Of a DNA stretch of 64,000 bases, positions 55,335-62,935 are shown piece by piece. The stretch covers positions 239,311 to 303,310 of the forward strand of contig CAXVYS010000021.1 of the NCBI GenBank assembly GCA_963422675.2. Reading direction: 5' to 3'. The DNA is from UBA4416 sp963422675 (GTDB lineage: Bacteria > Bacteroidota > Bacteroidia > B-17B0 > Aurantibacillaceae). Each line of letters begins with the position of its first letter. Position 1 is the stretch's first letter. The position numbers were made by a program, and so were the translations under genes. The notes below the pieces were generated by a model. The model saw nothing but the letters and a program-made list of their open reading frames with translations, was not told where the DNA came from and made no database searches.

Positions 55335-56210
55335 ATGCAATTAATTATTCTCATCCTTGTTATACTTGGTATCATCCTCTATTTTAAATCGGGAGGTTTG
55401 AGCGCTAAGCCGGTTGCCTTTAAATCTGAATGGCGCCTTATTTTAAAGGAGAAAGTAGCGTTTTACAATGCATTGAATGCCGAGGACCAATTGCGTTTTG
55501 AAAAATTAATTTCTGAATTTTTCGGACGTACTCGTGTCACAGGTATTGATGTAACCATTGACGATACGGATAAAGTATTGGTTGCTGCAAGTGCTGTTAT
55601 TCCTGTATTTGCTTTTCCAAACTGGCAATACGCCGGTATTACAGAAGTGTTGATTTATCCCAATAGTTTTAATGAGCAATTTGAAACAGCAGGTTCCAAC
55701 AGGCAAATACTGGGTATGGTAGGAACGGGGGTTATGCATGGAACCATGATTCTCTCAAAGCAGGCTCTGCATCAGGGATTTGAAAATCATTCGGATAAAC
55801 AAAATACAGCCATTCATGAATTTGTACATTTGATTGATAAGCTCGATGGCGCTGTAGATGGTATTCCTGAAGCATTGTTAGGGAAACAGTATGTTTTGCC
55901 ATGGCTCAATTTAATGGCAAGCGAAATCAAAAAAATCAATTCCGGTAAATCAGATATTAATCCCTATGGTGCAACAAATAACACGGAATTTTTTGCAGTG
56001 GTGAGCGAATATTTTTTTGAACAGCCTGAACTTCTTCAGAAAAAACATCCTGAATTATATGCCATGCTTGAAAGAATTTTTAGTCAGAAAATGAGTTTAA
56101 AAAAGCTTATTGCCGGTAAATATAAAATCAGTAGAAACGATCCCTGCCCCTGTAATAAAGGCGAAAAGTTTAAAAATTGTTGCGGAGCATCTCATTTTAC
56201 AGGTAAGTGA
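55335..56210 (+). CDS. M90 (MtfA-like) zinc peptidase with SEC-C zinc-binding tail
   Basis: 291 residues. One N-terminal helix, then an MtfA-type domain with HEFVH (His161, Glu162, His165) and the downstream Glu in FFAVVSEYFFE. The C-terminal NDPCPCNKGEKFKNCCG is a SEC-C motif, absent from enterobacterial MtfA. E. coli MtfA is activated by the repressor Mlc; no Mlc homolog is in the window. The SEC-C tail suggests binding to SecA-like, ribosomal or nucleic-acid partners. It is directly upstream of a LytS/LytTR pair. Confidence 0.88.
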   Translation: MQLIILILVILGIILYFKSGGLSAKPVAFKSEWRLILKEKVAFYNALNAEDQLRFEKLISEFFGRTRVTGIDVTIDDTDKVLVAASAVIPVFAFPNWQYAGITEVLIYPNSFNEQFETAGSNRQILGMVGTGVMHGTMILSKQALHQGFENHSDKQNTAIHEFVHLIDKLDGAVDGIPEALLGKQYVLPWLNLMASEIKKINSGKSDINPYGATNNTEFFAVVSEYFFEQPELLQKKHPELYAMLERIFSQKMSLKKLIAGKYKISRNDPCPCNKGEKFKNCCGASHFTGK

Positions 56211-56226
56211 TTGCTTTTTACTAACT

Positions 56227-57018
56227 TTGTTTAAAATTACAGAAGTGCGTTTACCGTCTGTTCAAATAGCTGTTTCAACTAATGTGTTGGTGTTTTGCGG
56301 AATGGCATTGCTGTTTTCTGCCATTGTATTTTTAATGTATCGCTTGTTAAAAGAGCAATCGCAAAGGAAACTACACGAAACAAAACATAAGGAACTGGAG
56401 TTAAAACTTCAATCGATGGAAGTGGAAAGTTTTAAGCACAAACTTAATCCGCATCTTTTTAAAAACACCTTAAATTCTATTCAATCGCACGCCTACCAAA
56501 CATATTACGCTTTAGATAAATTATCAAACGTATTGGATTATATTTTATATGAAAGCGATAGTAAATATGTTTCTATAAAAGAGGAAGTTGATTTTGCATT
56601 GAGTCTTATTGAGATCAACCGTTTAAAAGTAAGTCCTCTGTTTGATTTGAGGGTGAAAAATAAGATCAGTTTAACGCATCCTTTATATAATGAACGGTTG
56701 GTTGCTCCGCTTATTACGATTGATATGATTGAAAATGCCTTTAAACATGCGGATCTTCAAAGCCCTGATGCTTTTATTTCTATTATCTTTGAGTTGGATA
56801 GTGATGATTTTAAACTCACGGTCTCTAACAAAATAAGTACAAAAACACCGGTTAAAAAAGATAAAAGCGGCTTTGGAAAAGAGAGCTTTAAGAAACGGTT
56901 GGCTGCAACTTACCGGGAAAATTATAAATTCGATCAGTTCATTGAAGAAGACGTTTACATTACTCATTTAAAAATTAAGATCCTTGAACACAAAACTCAG
57001 ATGTTTACTGCTGGATGA
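56227..57018 (+). CDS. LytS-type sensor histidine kinase
   Basis: About 264 residues, starting from TTG 56227 (GTG 56245 is an alternative); an in-frame ATG at 56110 lies inside the upstream gene and would give about 40 unlikely residues. One membrane helix (VLVFCGMALLFSAIVFLMY) is followed by the His_kinase signature FKHKLNPHLFKNTLNSIQSHA (phospho-acceptor His in the NPHLF block) and the ATP-binding N-box DMIENAFKHA. There is no sensor domain beyond the helix, so it may sense membrane state or pair with another protein. Its end overlaps the LytTR regulator gene by 35 bases. Confidence 0.85.
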   Translation: MFKITEVRLPSVQIAVSTNVLVFCGMALLFSAIVFLMYRLLKEQSQRKLHETKHKELELKLQSMEVESFKHKLNPHLFKNTLNSIQSHAYQTYYALDKLSNVLDYILYESDSKYVSIKEEVDFALSLIEINRLKVSPLFDLRVKNKISLTHPLYNERLVAPLITIDMIENAFKHADLQSPDAFISIIFELDSDDFKLTVSNKISTKTPVKKDKSGFGKESFKKRLAATYRENYKFDQFIEEDVYITHLKIKILEHKTQMFTAG

Positions 57019-57697
57019 TGAATTGCCTGGCTTAACTTATCTGAAAATGTTATGTGAACAAATTCAGGAAGTGGAAGTAGTAAAAGTATTTAATGATCCT
57101 TTCATGTTATTAAAAGATGCTCCCGGTCTTGAATTCGACCTGTGTATTTTAGATATTGAAATGCCGGGGATGAATGGGCTGGAAGTGGCTAAATTACTAA
57201 AAGGAAAGCCGGTTATTTTTACAACAGCGTATAAAGAATATGCTGCCGAATCATACGATCTGGAGGCGATTGACTATCTCCGTAAGCCTATACAAAAAGA
57301 ACGGTTGGAAAAGGCAATACAAAAAGCCTGTGATGTTTTATTAAAACCGGGTGAAGAAAAACAGTTTGCGCAGTTCAACACCAATAAAGGAAAAACCTTA
57401 TTGTTCTTTAAAGATGTACTCCTCATTACCATTGCCGAAACCGACAAGCGTGATAAACTGGTGTACCTTGAAAACGGCGAAGAACTTGTCTTAAAAAATA
57501 CCTCTTTTGATCAATTGTTAAGCTTGTTGCCCTCAACTCATTTTTGTAGAGTTAGTAAAAAAGAAGTGGTGGCATTAAAAGCGGTGAAGTTCTTTGTTCA
57601 TAACGAAATTACCACACACCTAAGTGATGCAAACGGTTCAAGTCTTAAAATAAATTTAAGCGAAATTTACCGTAAAGATTTTTTAAGTAAGGTTTAA
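56984..57697 (+). CDS. LytTR family response regulator
   Basis: 237 residues with TTG start at 56984, overlapping the kinase gene by 35 bases. Receiver domain: acidic pair LLLDDE, phospho-acceptor Asp57 in CILDIEMPGMNG, Lys101 in DYLRKPI. The C-terminal LytTR domain (about 135-237) has the family pattern LYLENGEEL...FCRVSKKEVVAL and the strand KFFVHNEITTH. LytTR domains bind repeated 9-bp-type sites. The target genes are unknown; the pair is likely self-contained. Confidence 0.92.
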   Translation: MNTKLRCLLLDDELPGLTYLKMLCEQIQEVEVVKVFNDPFMLLKDAPGLEFDLCILDIEMPGMNGLEVAKLLKGKPVIFTTAYKEYAAESYDLEAIDYLRKPIQKERLEKAIQKACDVLLKPGEEKQFAQFNTNKGKTLLFFKDVLLITIAETDKRDKLVYLENGEELVLKNTSFDQLLSLLPSTHFCRVSKKEVVALKAVKFFVHNEITTHLSDANGSSLKINLSEIYRKDFLSKV

Positions 57698-58005
57698 TGA
57701 TGCTTTAGAACTCTCATAGAAAGCTTCATTACATAAGTTTCCCGTCTTGTTACATTTATAGTATTACCAAGCCTTTAGAGCCATTTTTAGCCAATTTTTG
57801 ATTGTAAATTTGCCGCATATTAATTTATATGATGCGCATTATTGTTGTTTGTTTTTTGAAGCGGCTCTCTTTTATGTTTCCGATGATGTATCGAAAGATA
57901 ATGCCGGTATAAGAACTACAGCAGGTTGTGTGTTTTATTTCCCAGTAAAAAACAAGAAAAATACAACTAACAACGCTACTACTCCAAACACTAAATCATA
58001 ACCAA
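57698..58005. other. Intergenic region (308 bases) before antiporter
   Basis: No convincing gene. It contains a promoter-like TAAATTTG at 57805 and a possible leader of ~190 bases. A short frame (57829-57912, about 27 residues, ATG start) and a longer frame (57798-58001) exist but have no family pattern or spacing, so they are not called. Confidence 0.4.
57805..57812 (+). promoter_or_regulatory. Candidate -7 element upstream of antiporter
   Basis: TAAATTTG matches TAnnTTTG. The first ATG of the antiporter is 193 bases downstream, so a long leader would be made. Confidence 0.4.
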
Positions 58006-60279
58006 ATGAAAAACATAAGAAACCTTTTATTCTACATCATTACCATTGGTGGTCTTTCCAGTATTATGTACCTTATCGTGTTGAAGGGGGAAGTATTAGA
58101 GATCGGAAAAGTATCATCAGTTACAGAAAATGTGGTGTCGCAGTGGCAACAATTTAAAGACACTTATTTTCATAACATTACGCACCCTCTGGCAATTCTG
58201 CTTTTACAAATACTTACGATTATTGTAACGGCAAAAATATTTGGGTTCCTCTGTAAAAAAATCGGGCAACCGTCGGTAATAGGGGAGATTATAGCCGGTA
58301 TCGTATTAGGGCCTTCTTTTATCGGAATGTATTTTCCTGAATTTTCGGGCTTTTTATTTCCAAAACAATCTCTTGGTAATTTACAGTTCTTAAGCCAGAT
58401 AGGGCTGATACTCTTTATGTTTATTGTAGGCATGGAACTCGACCTTAATGTTTTAAAGAAGAAAGCGCACGAAGCCGTAGTGATTAGTCATGCCAGTATC
58501 ATTTTTCCTTTTGCGTTAGGCATTGGCCTTGCCTATTTTATATACCAGGGCTTTGCACCGGCAGGAATTAAATTTTTACCGTTTGCTTTATTCATTGGAA
58601 TTGCCATGAGTATTACTGCTTTCCCTGTACTGGCAAGGATTGTACAGGAACGGAATTTAACAAAAACAAAATTAGGAGCTTTGGCTATTACCTGTGCGGC
58701 AGCAGATGATATTACGGCTTGGTGTATTCTTGCTGCGGTTATTGCTATTGTAAAAGCGGGAAGTGTGGTAAGTGCTATTTACACTATTTTAATGGCAATT
58801 GGTTATGTATTTTTAATGCTGAAATTAGTACAACCTTTTTTAAAGAGAATGGGAGATATCTATTCTAATAAAGAAGGATTAAGTAAACCGGTTGTAGGAG
58901 TTTTCTTTATTATTTTAGTGGCATCGTCGTATGCTACCGAAGTGATAGGCATTCATGCTTTATTCGGTGCATTTATGGCTGGTGTCATTATGCCTTCCAA
59001 CACCAATTTCCGAAGCATTTTTATTGAGAAGATCGAGGATGTGTCAACCCTTTTATTATTGCCTTTATTTTTTGTGTTTACAGGTTTAAGAACTCAGATA
59101 GGATTATTAAATGAACCGCATTTATGGCAAATGTGTGGGGTTATTATTTTGTTGGCGATTACGGGAAAATTTGTGGGAAGTGCTTTAGCGGCGAAGTTTA
59201 CCGGGCAAACCTGGCGCGAAAGCCTTATCGTAGGGGCACTCATGAACACGCGTGGATTAATGGAACTGGTAGTTTTAAATATTGGTTACGATCTTGGTGT
59301 ACTAACGCCTGAAGTGTTTGCGATGATGGTAATTATGGCATTGGTAACTACCTTTATGACAGGGCCTGCCTTAGATCTGATCAACAAATTTTTACCGGAA
59401 AAGAAACTTTCCACGGTTCCTGAAACAATTGAAAAATCAGGTAAATACAATATCCTGGTATCTTTTGGAAGCCCTTTAAGAGGAAGGGTATTGATACGTT
59501 TGGCAAACAGTTTTATAAAGAAAGCGCCAAACAATGCAAACGTCACGGCATTGCATTTATCGCCGAGCAGCGATATCAATCAATTTAATGCAGAGGAGTA
59601 CGAACGGGATAGCTTTAAACCGATCAGAAAAGAAGCCGGTGAATTAAAAATGACGGTTGAGAGTTTATTTAAATCAACACAGGATATTGATAAAGAGATC
59701 AGTGAAACAGCCAATGCAGGGAACTTCGATCTGTTATTGGTTGGTATTGGCCGTTCGGTATATGAAGGAACTTTGCTGGGTAAAATTTTAGGATTTACGT
59801 CTAACATGATTAACCCTGAAAAGCTGTATGATAAAATAACGGGAAAAGAAAAATTATTTGAAAGCACTGTGTTTGATGAGCGTACCAAGCAAATCCTAAA
59901 ATCCGCTAAATTGCCGGTGGGGATTTTGTTAGATAAAGGATTATCGAAAATAGAAACCGTGTTCATCCCAATTTTTTCCATCAGTGATAGTTTTTTGTTT
60001 GTGTATGCACAAAAATTAATTCATAACAGCGAAGTAAGAGTGGTAATATTAGATGCGGCCGGCGTTATCAAACAAAACCCTGAGCTAAAAGAAACCATTC
60101 GCTCTATCGAACAAATTGCCCCTAACCATATTGCGTTATACAACGAGCGTAAAATTGAAAAAGAGTTTTTGGAGCAACAAGACTTGATGTTGATTAGTAT
60201 TGACAGTTGGAAAAAAACGTTGGAAACTCAAAGTGTATGGTTATCCAATACGCCATCAGTATTAATTATCAAGCCTTAA
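58006..60279 (+). CDS. CPA2-family cation:proton antiporter with C-terminal UspA-like domains
   Basis: 757 residues. The first ~470 residues hold about 12-13 membrane helices of a Na+(K+)/H+ exchanger (KefB/CPA2 type): IGQPSVIGEIIAGIVLGPS and MSITAFPVLARIVQERNLTKTKLGALAITCAAADDITAW, which contains the conserved acidic pair. The last ~290 residues are two universal-stress-protein-like folds (YNILVSFGSPLRGRVLIRL and LLVGIGRSVYEGTLL). Such C-terminal domains control transport in response to nucleotides. It is between the LytTR gene and an orphan response regulator. Confidence 0.92.
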   Translation: MKNIRNLLFYIITIGGLSSIMYLIVLKGEVLEIGKVSSVTENVVSQWQQFKDTYFHNITHPLAILLLQILTIIVTAKIFGFLCKKIGQPSVIGEIIAGIVLGPSFIGMYFPEFSGFLFPKQSLGNLQFLSQIGLILFMFIVGMELDLNVLKKKAHEAVVISHASIIFPFALGIGLAYFIYQGFAPAGIKFLPFALFIGIAMSITAFPVLARIVQERNLTKTKLGALAITCAAADDITAWCILAAVIAIVKAGSVVSAIYTILMAIGYVFLMLKLVQPFLKRMGDIYSNKEGLSKPVVGVFFIILVASSYATEVIGIHALFGAFMAGVIMPSNTNFRSIFIEKIEDVSTLLLLPLFFVFTGLRTQIGLLNEPHLWQMCGVIILLAITGKFVGSALAAKFTGQTWRESLIVGALMNTRGLMELVVLNIGYDLGVLTPEVFAMMVIMALVTTFMTGPALDLINKFLPEKKLSTVPETIEKSGKYNILVSFGSPLRGRVLIRLANSFIKKAPNNANVTALHLSPSSDINQFNAEEYERDSFKPIRKEAGELKMTVESLFKSTQDIDKEISETANAGNFDLLLVGIGRSVYEGTLLGKILGFTSNMINPEKLYDKITGKEKLFESTVFDERTKQILKSAKLPVGILLDKGLSKIETVFIPIFSISDSFLFVYAQKLIHNSEVRVVILDAAGVIKQNPELKETIRSIEQIAPNHIALYNERKIEKEFLEQQDLMLISIDSWKKTLETQSVWLSNTPSVLIIKP

Positions 60280-60478
60280 CAGTGAGCTTTTGTTGTAGGA
60301 AAGCCCTCCTAATTGGTAGAATTGCTTTTTGTAAAGTCATGTAGATAAATTGTTAATTTTTCAATCGCCTGATAACCATAGAATAATTACAGAATTGTCA
60401 AAAAAATATAGGTAAAAACACTGGTTTTATCTTAATAATTTCATACTTTAGACGAAAATGCAATAAAATTAACATTTT

Positions 60479-61132
60479 ATGAAGTCTGGTATAAATATAG
60501 GAATTGCTGAAGATCATGTATTGTTTAGACAGGGGATGGTTATGTTACTGGAAGAGGAACAATTTAAGGTGTTATTCGAGGTTGGCAATGGGCAGGAATT
60601 ATTAGATAAATTGGAGACAACCAAGCCTGACATTATTTTATTGGATATTAATATGCCGGTAATGGCAGGTAAGGAAACGCTGATAAAAATAAGGCATGAT
60701 TACCCGGATATCAAAGTCATTATTTTGAGCATGTATTACGAAAGTAGCTACATCGCGGAATATTTAGCAAAAGGAGCACGCGCATTCTTGCCTAAGAATT
60801 GTGATATTGAAAAAGTAATAGAAGTTATTTATACAGTGCATGAAAAAGGATATTACTTCGATGAGAGTATCTCCACTTCGTTAATGGATAAATTAACGGA
60901 CCTTGAGAAATTGAATGATATCAATGCAGATCTGAAATTAACGGATCGTGAAACAGAAGTGCTTAATTTAATTTGCCTGGAAAAATCCAATAAAGAAATT
61001 GCCGATCAGTTACACATTAGTATTCGCACCGTTGAAGGACATCGAAAATCTATTATGACTAAAACGGATACTAAAAATGCGCTTAGTCTTGTATTATTTG
61101 CACTAAGAAATAAAATAATTTCTTTGCCATAA
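60479..61132 (+). CDS. NarL/FixJ-type (LuxR-HTH) response regulator, orphan
   Basis: 217 residues. The receiver has the acidic pair IAEDHVLF, phospho-acceptor Asp56 in ILLDINMP, Ser84 in ILSMYYE and Lys106 in FLPKNCD. The C-terminal LuxR-type HTH is LTDRETEVLNLICLEKSNKEIADQLHISIRTVEGHR (about 153-190). No histidine kinase gene is adjacent, so it is an orphan here. Downstream of its stop is a cluster of TACGTA-like palindromes (61180-61225) in front of the T9SS-sorted protein gene, which could be its target sites. Confidence 0.92.
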   Translation: MKSGINIGIAEDHVLFRQGMVMLLEEEQFKVLFEVGNGQELLDKLETTKPDIILLDINMPVMAGKETLIKIRHDYPDIKVIILSMYYESSYIAEYLAKGARAFLPKNCDIEKVIEVIYTVHEKGYYFDESISTSLMDKLTDLEKLNDINADLKLTDRETEVLNLICLEKSNKEIADQLHISIRTVEGHRKSIMTKTDTKNALSLVLFALRNKIISLP

Positions 61133-61179
61133 GCCTCCAACAGGGCTTTTACGAATAACTTTCTTTTAAATCATGGATA

Positions 61180-61225
61180 ACGGGTCTACGTAAAACTACG
61201 CGTATAAAACGGGTATCAATACGTA
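61180..61225. promoter_or_regulatory. Cluster of TACGTA/TACGCGTA palindromes, candidate regulator sites
   Basis: TACGTA at 61187-61192, TACGCGTA at 61197-61204 and TACGTA at 61220-61225, with a direct repeat ACGGGT at 61180-61185 and 61209-61214. The cluster precedes the -7 element at 61249 by about 25 bases. Candidate binding region for the NarL-type regulator. Confidence 0.5.
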
Positions 61226-61248
61226 TTTACATTGCCTGTAGGATAATC

Positions 61249-61256
61249 TACCTTTG
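61249..61256 (+). promoter_or_regulatory. Candidate -7 element for T9SS-sorted protein
   Basis: TACCTTTG matches TAnnTTTG 30 bases before the ATG at 61286. A TTG at 61232-61234 is only 14 bases upstream, too close for a standard -33. Confidence 0.5.
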
Positions 61257-61285
61257 AAGTAAGAAATACTAAAATCCGATACGTT

Positions 61286-62419
61286 ATGATTAATTACAAA
61301 ATAATCTTGTGGCTGTTTTCGTTAGTTTTTTGCTTAAACTCTTTTAGTAGTTATTCGCAATGTATTTTCAAAGGGCCGTTAAATTCTTTATCAGTTAGCA
61401 ACAATTCGGCCATTGGCAGTCTTAGTTGGAGTGGGCTTAGTAATGCCGATTCTTCAGATAATAATTACACGTCTTCCGGAAGTTTTGTGGGTATTTTAGG
61501 AAGTACTCAAACGAATTATATAAATGCAACAAATTATGGGTTTTCAATTCCGGCTACTGCTACAGTATGTGGTATATCTGTAACTATGGAGCGTAATGCA
61601 TCCGGCTTATTAGTAGGGTCTTCTATAAAAGATAACAATGTGTATATTATTAAAGGTGGAGCATCGGTTGGTACAAACCATGCGCTTGGAGGTGCCTGGT
61701 CCGCATCTGACGGATTAACTGCTTATGGTGGTAGTGGTGATACATGGGGTACTACATGGACTCCCGCGGACATCAATGCTTCAAATTTTGGAGTGGCTAT
61801 TTCTGCCAGTTTAAATGCGGGATTAGCTTCCCTGGTTTTAACGGCGAACATTGATGTGATAAGTATAAATGTATTTTATGTAGCCAGTCCTTTACCTATT
61901 GAAATGCTATCGTTTAATGGGAAACTGGAAGGAGATAAAGTGAAGCTCGAATGGCAAACGGCCTCGGAAATAAACAGCCATTACTTTTTTGTAGAGAAAA
62001 TGAATAGTCAGTATGAATGGAGCACGATTGGAAAACTAGTGGGAGCGGGTACTTCCGCCGATTTTCATTCTTACGAATCTTACGATAACGAACTGGCTGA
62101 TATCAATTATTACCGCATTAAACAGGTTGATTATGATGATTCATTTGCATACAGTCCGATTATTTCGGTTGATCACAATCCTAAAAAAACGGATGCTCTC
62201 ACTATATATCCAATACCTGCCACAGCGTATTTACATATTGAAGCAAGAGATAAGATTGAAACCATAGAACTTATTTCCGATAACGGAATAGTATCCCTTA
62301 CTGAAACACAGCTCAATGAAGATCATGAATTAAACGTGTCTGGATTAGCCGCTGGGTTATATATGATGAAAGTGTATACAGATAAAGATGTATTAGTTAA
62401 GAAATTTATTAAAGAATAA
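61286..62419 (+). CDS. Secreted protein with T9SS type A sorting domain
   Basis: 377 residues. A signal peptide ending near SYSQ is followed by a beta-rich domain of ~200 residues (SGSFVGILGSTQTNYIN and later TANIDVISINVFYV) rich in Gly, Ser and Asn, then LPIEMLSFNGKLEGDKVKLE, a linker often preceding sorting domains, and the tail IYPIPATAYLHIE ... LYMMKVYTDKDVLVKKFIKE. It is exported by T9SS. No catalytic motif was recognised in the N-terminal region, so it may be an adhesive or structural surface protein. It is preceded by the palindrome cluster and the orphan response regulator. Confidence 0.88.
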   Translation: MINYKIILWLFSLVFCLNSFSSYSQCIFKGPLNSLSVSNNSAIGSLSWSGLSNADSSDNNYTSSGSFVGILGSTQTNYINATNYGFSIPATATVCGISVTMERNASGLLVGSSIKDNNVYIIKGGASVGTNHALGGAWSASDGLTAYGGSGDTWGTTWTPADINASNFGVAISASLNAGLASLVLTANIDVISINVFYVASPLPIEMLSFNGKLEGDKVKLEWQTASEINSHYFFVEKMNSQYEWSTIGKLVGAGTSADFHSYESYDNELADINYYRIKQVDYDDSFAYSPIISVDHNPKKTDALTIYPIPATAYLHIEARDKIETIELISDNGIVSLTETQLNEDHELNVSGLAAGLYMMKVYTDKDVLVKKFIKE

Positions 62420-62481
62420 TTCCTTAAACCTTATTTATCGCTGGATATATACCAATAGTTAGTGTTATAAAATATGAACAC

Positions 62482-62925
62482 ATGAAAAAGAGGTTTAGCT
62501 ATAGCCTGTTTTTTTTAACAGGATGTCTTTCATTATTTTCTCAAACGCCTCTCAACGACAAGATTGTAAACGAATCCTATGGCTTTAAAGTTATTATGGA
62601 TGGTATTTCCTATACAGATAAAACCGGCGATTATGTTTTTTATGCAGAACCTGATTACATCGACTTCTGTAATACTAATTTTGGATTGGATTCTAAAATT
62701 CCTTTTGTAGATTTTAATGAAGAATCTGCTATCATTGTATTTAAAAAAGGCAACAATGGAAGTCATCTTTTTATTGATAGTGCTGTAGAAACGGAAAAAT
62801 TTATCAGAGTAGCAGTGAAAATGACTCCTCCATTAAATGGAGTAAAAAGTGAAAAGGCTAAAACCAAATACCTTATTGTGAAAGTGAAAAAATCGAATAA
62901 AGAAATCGTGGTTGTTTATTTATAA
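62482..62925 (+). CDS. Small secreted protein, PrcB-C-like
   Basis: 147 residues. A signal peptide (SLFFLTGCLSLFSQ) with a possible LTGC lipobox, then a beta-sandwich-like domain. The pattern IPFVDFNEESAIIVFKKGN, followed by an amphipathic strand and an ending of KYLIVKVKKSNKEIVVV, resembles the C-terminal domain of PrcB (protease complex subunit) family proteins; the match is from pattern only. It follows the T9SS-sorted protein by 62 bases. Function is uncertain. Confidence 0.6.
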   Translation: MKKRFSYSLFFLTGCLSLFSQTPLNDKIVNESYGFKVIMDGISYTDKTGDYVFYAEPDYIDFCNTNFGLDSKIPFVDFNEESAIIVFKKGNNGSHLFIDSAVETEKFIRVAVKMTPPLNGVKSEKAKTKYLIVKVKKSNKEIVVVYL

Positions 62926-62935
62926 CCCGTCACTT

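Noticed and set aside
57829..57912. Short ATG frame of about 27 codons
   Set aside because: Too short and without conserved pattern; possible leader peptide only.
57798..58001. Open frame of 67 codons before the antiporter
   Set aside because: Low-complexity composition, no family resemblance, and overlapping frames are equally open; treated as leader.
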